A stretch of DNA of 64,000 bases from Chrysomallon squamiferum (GCA_012295275.1 CM022665.1:48729064-48793063); one strand, 5' to 3'. Numbered from the stretch's first letter, positions 1-9,994 are shown. A program made the numbers and translations. Notes: a model not told the origin generated them from the letters alone.

Positions 1-173
1 ATATTTCAACTCTTTATCATCTCTAACTTTAAACCTTTATATTTTTATATTTATCAAAGTAAGTAACTCTAGTATGTTTATTCAATTATTAGTATCTTTA
101 GTGTTTTTCAATTTATTTATGCATGTTTGTATGTGTCTGTGTTTAACTTTTTGTATGTACTTTTGCTGATTAC

Positions 174-273
174 CTTCATCCAGGATGACTAGATTCTCCT
201 GATAATCTTTATCTTCTAACTTTCCTTTCATTCTCTCCACATAGTCTGTTACAATCCTCCATTCCTTAGAAGC
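174..273 (-). CDS. TRANK1-like: TRANK1-like exon 23 (helicase C-terminal part)
   Basis: 100-nt exon between acceptor AACTAG and donor GTAATC. It starts in phase 0 and leaves one base. It reads ASKEWRIVTDYV near its start and ends in VILDE. It follows exon 22 without a frame break. The next exon lies off the left edge; its duplicate is visible at 7,278-7,490. This is the linker between helicase motifs V and VI. A near-identical copy lies at 7,702-7,801. Confidence 0.85.
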
Positions 274-576
274 CTAGTTTAAATAAATAAAAAGTCAGTA
301 AATATCAATTTATCTTTAGACTCTTTATTAGTATAACATCAACAATGTCACAAGCCATAATGATCTTATCCAGTAGCATAACATAAATTTACATTTATTG
401 AGAATTATTTCTGCTAGGATAATACATTTTAAAACCTTTTTAAAATGAGCAATGTAGCATAAATTCAGGTGAAATATTTTTCTATTGATCTGTTGACAAA
501 CATATTTAATGATATCTTATCAAAAGTCAGAATACATGTAACTATTATTTTAAGAAACATTAAGATTTTGTCTTAC
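274..576 (-). other. Intron 22
   Basis: About 300 bp of AT-rich sequence between exons 22 and 23, bounded by GTAAGA and AACTAG. No other feature is seen in it. Confidence 0.7.
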
Positions 577-1801
577 GCAAGAATCCTTGAAAAAGTTGTA
601 GAGAAGCACATCGTCAAATTCCAGGCCTTTTGCTTCATAGATGGTCAAAATCAAACCAAGTCTCAGTTCTTCTGGGATCGAATCTCTTGCCTCTTCGTTA
701 ACAACTAAAATAGCTTGATGTGCACCAAATTCAATGTGGGATGTCTTACGTTTGTGTCCCTGAAGTAAAATGGCTAGATCATTAGGACTGCAGGACTCAA
801 GCAAAACTGGCTTAAGTCCATGAAACAAACCCTGATCCTTCTGCAGACAATCAAAAGAATCTGGAAAAAATTCAGCCATAAGATCCAGAATGGCAGAAGC
901 TAAAGAGAGAATGCTTGTATGAGATCTGTAGTTGTGTGTCAGCTGGTACACTTGCTTGGGAACTTTAATTGACCTGGTTTTGCCAACTGAGTGCTGTGAT
1001 TTCTGTGCATGGTAGAAGAGTGATTTCAGATCACTGAAGCGGAAAGAAATGCCTCTCATTATGCTCTGAGCTGTGTCTCCAGTCAAAAACATGTTGTTTG
1101 GGTTTTGAGTAATACGGATTAGGACAGCCAACTCAGCCTGTGCGAAATCTTGAGTTTCATCTACATATATCCCATGCAATATCCATGGTTGCTGTTTCCG
1201 GTTGTGCAGTCTTTTGTGGATTGAATAAATCAGATCTAACTCATCAAAGAGAAAATTCTGAGTCTTAAAATGGTCATACCTTAGAAATAATTGATATATC
1301 TTGTCATGTTCCCCAATAAAATCAGGAGCACGTTTACGACCTAAATCAATATACTCATGTTTTTCGAGATATCCATTTGGTTTTGTTAGTGCCTCGAATG
1401 ATCCTCTGATAAAAGACATGATTTCTGTCCACACCAAAGAGGGATGGTAATTGACAGACATTTTCTTGTTTATCTTTGGCCACACTTCAGCTGCAAACAC
1501 TTCATATGTGACTTCACGACGAGGATCCAGTTTCTGTTTCTTTGTCCCATGCAGCTCTTCAGTCACAGCTTCATTTTGAATGTCAGTGTCCTCATCTGAA
1601 AGCTCATCATCAGACTCATCGTCAAGTGGCGTAAAACCAAACAGATCATCCTGTGTACCCCAGCCCCGAACGTCCACCTTCAAACTTCCATCATCATTTC
1701 TTTCAAAGAAGTAAGGTGGGCCTAGTGAGGCATCCAGAATCAGAAGCAACTGCTTTGATGTTAGGAATAGTGGGTAGAGAAAATCATTTACATCCTGCAG
1801 T
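577..1801 (-). CDS. TRANK1-like: TRANK1-like exon 22: SF1 (UvrD-like) helicase core
   Basis: 1,225-nt exon, acceptor TTTTTCAG and donor GTAAGA, joining exon 21 in phase 2. In order it shows an acidic stretch (DDESDDELSDEDTD), helicase motif II YVDETQD, motif III LTGDTAQSIMRGISFRFSDL, motif IV NYRSH and motif V IYEAKGLEFDDVLLYNFF. These are SF1 helicase motifs in the form typical of TRANK1. Walker A is carried by exon 19. No frameshift or stop is seen, so this exon looks functional. True unwinding activity is not implied; TRANK1 proteins are usually described only as ATP-binding/helicase-like. Confidence 0.93.
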
Positions 1802-2108
1802 CTGAAAAACAAAAACAAAAACAAATCAAATTAACAGAAAAATAAAGGTTAAAGTTAAATATAAATGTAAATCTATAAGTTTATGAAAAAATGAAATAAG
1901 AGTTAATGGCAAAATCAGAGATATTAATATGTATATCTAAAGGTTTCAGGTACATTTTTTTATGTACTATAAAAATCAAAATTAAATATGTAATTAAAAG
2001 CAATATATGAATGAAATAATATTCTCAAATGAGTTTATAATCAAGGACACCTCCGAAGTGCTTTGGCCTATATTCTGCTCCTGTAAGACATATCTATTAA
2101 TAATTTAC
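1802..2108 (-). other. Intron 21
   Basis: AT-rich intron between exon 21 (donor GTAAAT) and exon 22. Nothing else is recognisable. Confidence 0.7.
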
Positions 2109-2334
2109 CTATGTGGCAGAATTTCACTTTCCATTTTTACATGTTCTTCTGCTACATCTGATGCATGACAAAGTTCATTGAAGTTTTTGTGCACCTCGGC
2201 GCAAAGTACTGAATTCTTTGTGACAAAAAGCTGATGCAGATGAACATAACCAGGTGCAGTATACTCCTCTTCCTCCTCAGCATCATTGTCATTATTAGCT
2301 GTACTCAATGACTCTTCACTCACTGTACCTGAAT
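2109..2334 (-). CDS. TRANK1-like: TRANK1-like exon 21
   Basis: 226-nt exon, acceptor CTGTTCCAG and donor GTAAAT, phase 1 in and 2 out. It encodes an acidic linker (DNDAEEEEEY) followed by YVHLHQLFVTKNSVLCAEV. That matches the region between Walker A and the helicase core of TRANK1-type proteins. It joins in frame to exon 22 through a split Arg codon. Confidence 0.85.
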
Positions 2335-2597
2335 CTGGAACAGAGGTACATTTTAGGAAATAACCACTTGTTCTTTGATCAATTCATGTTTTATACTAAA
2401 ACAGGTCATAAGCCGGCTGAAATAAAGCACAACACAAATGTTTTGATAAGATATGAAAAGAGCCAAATGGCCACACCGAAGACTGATTTTTAAGCAGTTA
2501 TGAACAGAATCTGTCACTTTTAAGATGGTTTATGGCAGTGCATATATGTTTTAAATGTTTATATCATATGTCAGAACATCGAGCTGTCACTCAAGAG

Positions 2598-3197
2598 CAG
2601 GGCTGGGCAAACTTTTTAGCTCAAGGGCCACATTTAGTTTTTCTGACTGACAAGTGGGCCACACCATTAAGAGATGGAAAATGAACAACCATAAAGCATA
2701 CAAAATACACATGAAATGTATTTCTTTTTTCTGTTTTTTAATCAACAAATGTATTGTTACAAACAAACAACTCACCACTGATCGATTTAATGGGAACAGT
2801 GTTGTTGAGGGTGCCCATATTTTGTTATCATTTTGTTATGGAGGGTGATGCTAGAGTCGGAGGTAGAGATGGCAATGCGTAGCTGAGAGAATGTGGTGGA
2901 TATATACACCGACACACCCCATTTCAATACTCAGTTTCAATTGTTTTTTGATGGATCTTCTCAGCAAACATCACGTGACAGTTGGAATGTGCCAATTGTA
3001 ATTGCCATCTCTAGTCGGCAGTGAAGAAGACCCAGTCTAGTTGCAATGCGCCACCTGGTGGTACCAATAAAGCATCACTGGGAAAAAAATCAGTGAAATG
3101 AAGTCTACAAATTTGAAAATGTTATAGCTTATTGTTCGTGAAAATGATATCGTGGGCCGGATGTGGCCCCCCTCATCGTAGTTTTTGCCCACTTCTG
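2598..3197. mobile_element. Non-autonomous hAT (Charlie-like) element in intron 20
   Basis: About 600 bp. The left end is CAGGGCTGGGCAAACTTTTT and the right end, reversed, is CAGAAGTGGGCAAAAACTAC. These are the classic hAT/Charlie 'CAGGGGTGGGCAAACT' termini, followed by the GGGCCACA/TGTGGCCC block. It is flanked by CTCAAGAG (2,590-2,597) and CTCTAGAG (3,198-3,205), an 8-bp target-site duplication with one mismatch. It has no transposase ORF. Confidence 0.9.
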
Positions 3198-3229
3198 CTC
3201 TAGAGTTTTTAACAAAGGTTGAAAATTAC

Positions 3230-3304
3230 CTGCATGTGACAAAGTGACATCATCACACAATTCACAAGTATTTGTGTTAACATCAACTTCTGCAACCTCT
3301 GTTT
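3230..3304 (-). CDS. TRANK1-like: TRANK1-like exon 20 (short linker)
   Basis: 75-nt exon, acceptor TTTTTCAG and donor GTAATT, phase 1-1, symmetrical and so skippable without a frame change. It encodes an acidic/Cys linker with CELCDDV. It was found only by splice sites and phase agreement with exons 19 and 21. Confidence 0.75.
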
Positions 3305-3570
3305 CTGAAAAATAAACTTAAAAACATAACAAAAAAATTCATAATATATATTGAAATGAAATGAAATAAATCTTTTTTTTTTATATTAAATACTCAACAA
3401 ATAAAATAGTTTACTTATGGAAAATAATTATCAGAATACAAATCTACTGTTCTATTGACTGAACTTGATATTCCCACTTGGTACATTCAGTAGCAACAAC
3501 TTATACCCTTCCCCTGTACCTGTCTTCCCCATGCATACATTTATTTACATATGTCTTTCTTAATACAAAC
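3305..3570 (-). other. Intron 19
   Basis: AT-rich intron with a short poly-T/A stretch. No further feature is seen. Confidence 0.6.
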
Positions 3571-4492
3571 CCTCTCCAGTCTCTTTAATAAACTGTTGTT
3601 CTCTAGCTTCTTTGGCTTTTGTCCAGTACTTAGTGAAAACAGTCCACAGTCGGTACAAACAACATGTAGTTTTTCCTGTTCCACTTCTGCCCAAAAGCAA
3701 TATAGGTGATTCAGACTCCAGATTAATGATGTCATGCTCTGCGTCTGTGACTCTGAATGGAAACTTCACCTTAATTTCACGATTTTGAAGAATATCTGAA
3801 ACCAGTTCAGAGGTAAAAGAGTAGAACTTGAGAATATGGAATTTTCCTTCTTGTCGACTTGCTGGAGGGTACAGTTGTAGTGATTGTTGTTGTTCTCTCA
3901 GAGGAGGCAAATCTACGTCATCTTCAGCTTTAACAAACAGCTTAGGAATTTGTTTCTCAGTTTTCGTCTCTTGTCTGTTATGTGCTTTTATTATATTTTC
4001 AATAGCACGTTTCAGACGACTATCATCAAGAACTATGTCCCAAACTCTGATAATGTAGGAGTTGATTCTGCAACTTTTTACATCAAAATCTTCATTGCTG
4101 TTAGCTTCTGTTTCAAGTTTTATTTTAGCAGCTTTACTCAGTTGTGGTGAGGAAGCAGTTGCCCGCTCCCATAAAATTATTGCTGCCTTAGGCAATCTGG
4201 CTTCAAACAGCTTCAGAGTAGGAGGAGTATTAGAAACTCTGTAATGTAAATACGGGCGCCATTCACATGATGCTAAAAGCTTAATTCTTTGAATCACTTG
4301 TTGCTTCATTTTTAATGGAACATGTTTATCTTCAAGAGTTTTCCATACTTTAACAGTACATTTTACTTTCTTCTCCAAGTTGTCAAAAACCTTACGATCA
4401 ATTTCAATTTCTTCTGCACTTCCTTCTTCATCATCTTCCAAATCCAATTTTATGTTAACATCTTTTTCATTTGTTTCCTCATTGTCTGACTT
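3571..4492 (-). CDS. TRANK1-like: TRANK1-like exon 19: P-loop (Walker A) exon, intact copy
   Basis: 922-nt exon, acceptor TTTGCAG and donor GTTTGT, phase 0 in and 1 out. It opens with an acidic segment, then a helical region (KVFDNLEKKVKCTVKVWK), and near the C-terminal end carries Walker A as LLLGRSGTGKTTCCLYRLW. This is the nucleotide-binding motif I of the SF1 domain completed by exon 22. A decayed paralogue lies at 33,930-34,753. No disabling change is seen here. Confidence 0.93.
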
Positions 4493-4725
4493 CTGCAAAC
4501 AATTTAAATATTAAAACAATTTGTATTTAAATACATTGGTGATTATATTCTATCAAAATACCCTGAATCTGCGTTAAGATATAAATCATAGTAAAATAAA
4601 TTATTAGTATTTCAACTGAAAGGGATATCTGTGGAAAAAGAAACATTGATATACCTACTAAAATAGCAAAATCAGCTGTTTCTCTTTAAACTATTATATT
4701 ATCAGATACCACCATTACCACCCTT

Positions 4726-4839
<114 letters not shown>

Positions 4840-4863
4840 GATCTTAGTGACAACTTGTAATAC

Positions 4864-4916
4864 CTCAGCTGCTATTCTTTCTTTGGCTGATTCTGCTAAC
4901 AAAGCTTGTGATATGG
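4864..4916 (-). CDS. TRANK1-like: Partial copy of exon 18 (3' part)
   Basis: The 3' end matches the end of exon 18 at 34,921 (ESAKERIAAE against ESAEESIAAK), with the same donor GTATTA in phase 0, directly before intact exon 19. The 5' part of exon 18 is missing. Reading further upstream in frame meets a TAA near 4,940. The true acceptor is uncertain; TAG near 4,917 or TTTCTAG near 4,960 are options. It may be a truncated exon. Confidence 0.5.
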
Positions 4917-5001
4917 TCTCAATGCTAACAATGAAATGTTATTGATTTGTTGTCCTAGAAACAGTAATTTAATTCAATAATACATGAGATATTCAACTAA
5001 C

Positions 5002-5166
5002 CTCTAGTTTCATCTTGTGTCTACGCAAACAATCAATTGCTTCATCAAACAGTTCTTCCTTGTAAAATATATCTGTAGCCTTGTCGAAGTAGCCAAGTTG
5101 TTCATAACATCGGCTGCAGTCAAGAATTTTGTTTGACTTCCAGTACATTCTTGCAGCAGGCAGAAG
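5002..5166 (-). CDS. TRANK1-like: C-terminal repeat exon C3, copy 1
   Basis: 165-nt phase 0-0 exon, acceptor TTGATAG and donor GTTAGT. It encodes LLPAARMYWKSN, SRCYEQLGYFDKATDIFY and a following helix. This is a TPR-like helical pair of the kind found after the helicase domain in TRANK1. It is placed upstream of the P-loop exon, out of the expected domain order. Confidence 0.75.
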
Positions 5167-5607
5167 CTATCAATAAAAAAAAAAATATCTACTTAATGAA
5201 TGTTTTTAGATGTTTTTGAAAATATTTAAATAGGATCAATAAATATTAAAGGAAAGTCAATTTAAAAGACTATTTATTTTAAAAGTATGTAATTTCTTAC
5301 CAATATCTGTCAAAATCAATAGAATCTCTTTTAAATGTGAAAATATTTATCACAACAATATGTATTATAATCTAGCATTATACAAATAGTATCAATAACA
5401 AGACAAAATTAAACACAACCCTGATTTCAAACTAAGAAGTAAGAAACAAAAGGAAAATATTTATTTTTGATTAGTAATTTAATTAATGAATTTTAGAGAG
5501 TGAAATCTTCTTTAAATGAAAGACTATCAAATATAAAAAAAACAAAGAGAGAATACAAATTATTATTATTATTATTATTATTATTATTTGTATTCCAGCA
5601 ATCTAAC

Positions 5608-5775
5608 CCGTCCACATTTTTCAAATGTCTTAGCAGCCAGCTCGTATTCACGGGCATTCTGAAGACAAAGTGCTGCCTTGTTTGCAAGGCCACATTCCAA
5701 GAAAGTTTTAGCTGCAAACATATATTCCTCACGCATTCTCCGAGGAGTATCCTTCATTCTTGATACTTTCACTGT
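5608..5775 (-). pseudogene. TRANK1-like: Exon C2, copy 1 (acceptor lost)
   Basis: Coding sequence for MREEYMFAAKTFLECGLA and the following helices is intact with donor GTTAGA. The native CTGCAG acceptor has been replaced at the unit junction by a copy of the post-C3 intron end. The nearest acceptor (TTTCTAG) would enter in the wrong frame after C3. It is probably not spliced as C2. Confidence 0.6.
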
Positions 5776-5826
5776 TGTCCTAGAAACAGTAATTTAATTC
5801 AATAATATATGAGTTATTCAGCTAAC

Positions 5827-5991
5827 CTGTAGTGTCATCTTGGGTCTACACAAACAATCAATTGCTTCATCAAACAGTTCTTCCTTGTAAAGTATATTTG
5901 TAGCCTTGTTGAAGTAGCCAAGTTGTTCATAACATCGGCTGCAGTCAAGAATTTTGTTTGACTTCCAGTACATTCTTGCAGCAGGCAGAAG
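5827..5991 (-). CDS. TRANK1-like: C-terminal repeat exon C3, copy 2
   Basis: Same 165-nt phase 0-0 exon as copy 1, with a few substitutions (for example LCRPKMTLQ at its end) and donor GTTAGC. It follows exon C2 (6,416-6,583) in correct order and phase, so this C1-C2-C3 run looks functional. Confidence 0.8.
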
Positions 5992-6415
5992 CTATCAATA
6001 AAAAAAAAAAAAATATCTACTTAATGAATGTTTTTAGATGTTTTTGAAAATATTTAAATAGGATCAATAAATATTAAAGGAAAGTCAATTTAAAAGACTA
6101 TTTATTTTAAAAGTATGTAATTTCTGTCAAATTCAATAGAATCTCTTTTAAATGTGAAAATATTTATAACAAAAATATGTATTATAATCTATCATACAAA
6201 TAGTATCAATAACAAGACAAAATTAAACACAACCCTGATTTCAAACTAAGAAGTAAGAAACAAAAGGAAAATATTTATTTTTGATTAGTAATTTAATTAA
6301 TGAATTTTAGAGAGTGAAATCTTCTTTAAATGAAAGACTATCAAATATAAAAAAAACAAAGAGAGAATACAAATTATTATTATTATTATTATTATTTGTA
6401 TTCCAGCAATCTAAC
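5992..6415 (-). other. Intron C2-C3
   Basis: AT-rich intron with an A tract and a (TTA)n run. It is nearly identical to 5,167-5,607 and 8,365-8,807, the introns of the other unit copies. Confidence 0.8.
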
Positions 6416-6583
6416 CCATCCACATTTTTCAAATGTCTTAGCAGCCAGCTCGTATTCACGGGTATTCTGAAGACAAAGTGCTGCCTTGTTTGCAAGGCCA
6501 CATTCCAAGAAAGTCTTAGCTGCAAATATATATTCCTCACGCATTCTCCGAGGAGTATCCTTCATTCTTGATGCTTTCATTGC
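6416..6583 (-). CDS. TRANK1-like: C-terminal repeat exon C2, native copy
   Basis: 168-nt exon, acceptor CTGCAG and donor GTTAGA, phase 0-0. It encodes AMKASRMKDTPRRMREEY, AAKTFLECGLANKAALCL and YELAAKTFEKCGW, a helical TPR-like repeat. Choosing GTTAGA as donor joins it in frame to C3 (FEKCGW-LLPAAR). It is the only one of three C2 copies with its own acceptor and no frameshift. Confidence 0.8.
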
Positions 6584-6785
6584 CTGCAGAAATATATAAA
6601 CTCCAATTCCAAATCTATTTATTGATAAAACTGAAATAAATCAGTCAATGAGTAAGTGACAGAGTTACAAAGTTTCAAACCAATGAAGTTAATGTAACCA
6701 TTTGTTTTTTCTTGTGTGAAATTCTGAAACAAAAAGACAGATCTCAGTTTATTTATCCAGGTATAATGTTATTATTTGTTGTTAC

Positions 6786-6943
6786 CTGACTGTGTGCCTG
6801 TGCTATCTTTTGTTTATTCTCACAACCAGCCATTTTGTAACATTTAGCAGCAACATCATAGAGGGATCGTTTCATTAACTCATCACCCCTTTTTTCCCAT
6901 TCAGCTCGACCAGATTTCTTAGCAAATATGTTACTGTCTGAAT
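6786..6943 (-). CDS. TRANK1-like: C-terminal repeat exon C1
   Basis: 158-nt exon, acceptor TTTTTATAG and donor GTAACA, phase 1 in and 0 out. It encodes SGRAEWEKRGDELMKRSLYD and AAKCYKMAG, a TPR-like helix pair just after helicase motif VI. It joins the exon at 7,278-7,490 through a split Asp codon and C2 in phase 0. Confidence 0.8.
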
Positions 6944-7277
6944 CTATAAAAACAGAAGAATACTGTTATAAAATGTATTCTAAAATGATTAAATTAAAAA
7001 TAAAATAAATAAAAAAAACACACCAAAAAACCAAACAAACAAACATGGGTTTTACTGCTGCCAGTGAATAGAAAAGGTACCATGTGTCTTTCCTCATTAT
7101 CATGTGATACCTCAGCTGCAATATATATCACATTTGATATCCAGTGGACATAAGAATTAAGACATCACACAATGAAACAGGCACGCACACACAGAGGTCA
7201 TTTACAAAACCTAACCACTTTAACAGAGCAAATAAAATAATAAAAGGTAACTGAAAAAACTCAATAAAGAAAATTAC
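6944..7277 (-). other. Intron
   Basis: About 330 bp, AT-rich with A-rich and CA-rich patches. No other feature is seen. Confidence 0.6.
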
Positions 7278-7490
7278 CAAGACTGTCAGTTGAAACAACA
7301 TGGACAAGGTCTCTAGCCTTGAAATACTCAAACATCGGAGCCCGTTTTTCCTCACTTTCATCAAAAATCCACACATTGACACGTGCTCTTGTCAGAGCTG
7401 TATACAGATGTTTCAGTTCAGAGTTCAGTACCTTGTGTTGATTGGAGTCAAATGTCAAAGGTCGAGGTCGGCTTGGCTGTTTCAAAACCT
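7278..7490 (-). CDS. TRANK1-like: TRANK1-like helicase motif VI exon
   Basis: 213-nt exon, acceptor CTTGCAG and donor GTAATT, phase 1-1. It contains HLYTALTRARVNVWIFDE, the SF1 helicase motif VI (arginine finger region), then a segment with MFEYFKARDLVHVV. It continues exon 7,702-7,801 in frame. The equivalent exon of the left-edge copy must lie outside the window. Confidence 0.88.
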
Positions 7491-7701
7491 CTGCAAGTTA
7501 AGAAGATGAAAGGTTCATTTACGAGCAGATATTTCAACTCTTTATCATCTCTAACTTTAAAACTTTATATTTTTATATTTATCAAAGTAAGTAACTCTAG
7601 TATGTTTATTCAATTATTAGTATCTTTAGTGTTTTTCAATTTATTTATGCATGTTTGTATGTGTCTGTGTTTAACTTTTTGTATGTACTTTTGCTGATTA
7701 C

Positions 7702-7801
7702 CTTCATCCAGGATGACTAGATTCTCCTGATAATCTTTATCTTCTAACTTTCCTTTCATTCTCTCCACATAGTCTGTTACAATCCTCCATTCCTTAGAAG
7801 C
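7702..7801 (-). CDS. TRANK1-like: Exon 23, duplicate copy
   Basis: 100 nt, same acceptor, donor and phase (0-1) as exon 23 at 174-273, with practically the same sequence. It joins the chimeric exon (8,107-8,364) on one side and the motif VI exon on the other. Confidence 0.85.
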
Positions 7802-8106
7802 CTAGTTTAAATAAATAAAAAGTCAGTAAATGTCAATTTATCTTTAGACTCTTTATTAGTATAACATCAACAATGTCACAAGCCATAATGATCTTATCCA
7901 GTAGCATAACATAAATTTACATTTATCGAGAATTATTACTGCTAGGATAATACATTTTAAAACCTTTTTAAAATGAGCAATGTAGCATAAATTCAGGTGA
8001 AATATTTTTCTATTGATCTGTTGACAAACATATTTAATGATATCTTATCAAAAGTCAGAATACATGTAACTATTATTTTAAGAAAGAAATTAAGATTTTG
8101 TCTTAC

Positions 8107-8364
8107 GCAAGAATCCTTGAAAAAGTTGTAAAGAAGCACATCGTCAAATTCCAGGCCTTTTGCTTCATAGATGGTCAAAATCAAACCAAGTCTCAGTTCT
8201 TGTAGGATCGAATCTCTTGCCTCTTCGTTAACAACTAAAATAGCTTGATGTGCACCAAATTCAATGTGGGATGTCTTACGTTTGTGTCCCTGAAGTTGTT
8301 CATAACATCGGCTGCAGTCAAGAATTTTGTTTGACTTCCAGTACATTCTTGCAGCAGGCAGAAG
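8107..8364 (-). CDS. TRANK1-like: Chimeric exon: C3 start fused in frame to helicase exon 22 end
   Basis: 258-nt phase 0-0 exon. The first part is exon C3 (LLPAARMYWKSN...CSRCYEQ). It switches in frame to the end of exon 22 (LQGHKRKTSHIEF... IYEAKGLEFDDVLLYNFF, motif V). The acceptor is that of C3 (TTGATAG) and the donor that of exon 22 (GTAAGA). The two parents share only a short ACTT at the joint. Helicase motifs II-IV are absent. A product starting here could not have a complete ATPase. Confidence 0.85.
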
Positions 8365-8807
8365 CTATCAATAAAAAAAAAAATATCTACTTAATGAATG
8401 TTTTTAGATGTTTTTGAAAATATTTAAATAGGATCAATAAATATTAAAGGAAAGTCAATTTAAAAGACTATTTATTTTAAAAGTATGTAATTTCTTACCA
8501 ATATCTGTCAAAATCAATAGAATCTCTTTTAAATGTGAAAATATTTATCACAACAATATGTATTATAATCTAGCATTATACAAATAGTATCAATAACAAG
8601 ACAAAATTAAACACAACCCTGATTTCAAACTAAGAAGTAAGAAACAAAAGGAAAATATTTATTTTTTTGATTAGTAATTTAATTAATGAATTTTAGAGAG
8701 TGAAATCTTCTTTAAATGAAAGACTATCAAATATAAAAAAAACAAAGAGAGAATACAAATTATTATTATTATTATTATTATTATTATTTGTATTCCAGCA
8801 ATCTAAC

Positions 8808-8973
8808 CCGTCCACATTTTTCAAATGTCTTAGCAGCCAGCTCGTATTCACGGGCATTCTGAAGACAAAGTGCTGCCTTGTTTGCAAGGCCACATTCAAG
8901 AAAGTTTTAGCTGCAAACATATATTCCTCACGCATTCTCCGAGGAGTATCCTTCATTCTTGATGCTTTCACTG
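8808..8973 (-). pseudogene. TRANK1-like: Exon C2, copy 3 (frameshift, acceptor lost)
   Basis: Same as the other C2 copies but one base is missing near 8,898 (cacattcaag against cacattccaag). This shifts the frame after AAKTFL. It also lacks the native acceptor. It is dead as a C2 exon. Confidence 0.8.
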
Positions 8974-9025
8974 TTGTCCTAGAAACAGTAATTTAATTCA
9001 ATAATATATGAGTTATTCAGCTAAC

Positions 9026-9190
9026 CTGTAGTGTCATCTTGGGTCTACACAAACAATCAATTGCTTCATCAAACAGTTCTTCCTTGTAAAGTATATTTGT
9101 AGCCTTGTTGAAGTAGCCAAGTTGTTCATAACATCGGCTGCAGTCAAGAATTTTGTTTGACTTCCAGTACATTCTTGCAGCAGGCAGAAG
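9026..9190 (-). CDS. TRANK1-like: C-terminal repeat exon C3, copy 4
   Basis: 165-nt phase 0-0 exon like the other C3 copies, donor GTTAGC. Its upstream intron is cut near 9,316 and continues as sequence matching the region next to exon 17 at about 37,075. The C-terminal unit has therefore been joined directly behind an ankyrin exon. Confidence 0.65.
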
Positions 9191-9511
9191 CTATCAATAA
9201 AAAAAAAAAAAAATATCTACTTAATGAATGTTTTTAGATGTTTTTGAAAATATTTAAATAGGATCAATAAATATTAAAGGAAAGTCAATTTAAAAGACTA
9301 TTTATTTTAAAAGTATGTTAAATAATCATAATATAAGCAGGAATCTTCAAATTGGAAATTATGGTAAGTGTTGCCATTTAATGATTAAAATTTATATAGA
9401 GTAGAGTGTGTACATGCTCTGTACTGAATTGGTGAAGATATTTTTCAATACATTGTATTATAACTCAAAGAGAGCTTAAATATACGTGATTAACAGTGAA
9501 AACTCAAACAC

Positions 9512-9681
9512 CTGCTGGTTACAGAATCTTTTCCCAGCTTGAAAAGGCTTATTCAACTTCCATCTGTAGACATGTAAAAGACTGTTGCTATATTTGTTCT
9601 GGTATGAAGGATCCAGAAATTTGAACTTTTTAAAGTCTTCACTGTGATGCAATTGTATCTTAGGAAACAATTGTAATCTTC
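9512..9681 (-). CDS. TRANK1-like: Diverged copy of ankyrin exon 17
   Basis: 170 nt, acceptor CATTTTAG and GTGTTT donor as in exon 17 (37,268-37,443), phase 1-0 kept. It is 6 nt shorter, still open, but the ankyrin signature has eroded (NSLLHVYRWKLNK against NSLLHIACRCRFNK). It may be a relic that happens to remain open. Confidence 0.5.
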
Positions 9682-9818
9682 CTAAAATGTAATAAATGAA
9701 AAACAAAACCAAACTAATTAACCATTAATTTTCATTTTGAAAAATAAATTATAAAATTTGAACTCCTATTTTGAGAGTACTGATGTTGGACACAGATAGT
9801 TTTGTTAGATTTTTGAGA

Positions 9819-9994
9819 CTAAAGCTGCACCAGTGAAATGTTTGTTGCAAGTCTTGATAACTTTTTATTTCCATGTTTTGAATCATATTTCTTTACTGCT
9901 GCAACAATCTGTTGCCATTTATCTTTCTTGCCAAATGTTTCTAGTATGGATTTATAATGTTTAGCAGAAAGCGATGTCATACAGGCTGGAATAT
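9819..9994 (-). pseudogene. TRANK1-like: Truncated copy of exon 16
   Basis: Acceptor TTTTCACAG is kept and the reading starts like exon 16 (CMTSLSAKHYKSILETFGKK). At NISLVQL it runs into TAG because an internal deletion joined mid-exon 16 to the following intron. There is no donor. Confidence 0.75.

Larger units (their letters stand above)
1..770. repeat. Recent duplication, partner at 7,529-8,297
   Basis: Exon 23, the intron and the 3' end of exon 22 recur almost base for base at 7,529-8,297, with only scattered substitutions, including in the introns. The match ends inside exon 22 near 770, where the other copy switches to a different exon. Intron identity this high means a recent duplication or a haplotype/assembly duplication. 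Confidence 0.9.
4950..9320. repeat. Amplified C3-C2 exon unit (about 0.82 kb), four copies
   Basis: Unit = 47-nt intron remnant containing TTACTGTTTCTAG, exon C3, intron with a TTA repeat, exon C2. Copies: about 4,950-5,775, 5,776-6,583, 8,297-8,971 (C3 half lost) and 8,972-9,316 (C2 half lost). Introns and exons are nearly identical, so the amplification is recent. The third and fourth copies flank the chimeric exon at 8,107-8,364. Confidence 0.9.

Noticed and set aside
5493-5763. Plus- and minus-strand frames with poly-Asn or poly-Leu around the TTA repeat
   Set aside because: Shadows of exon C2 extended through the intronic TTA microsatellite.
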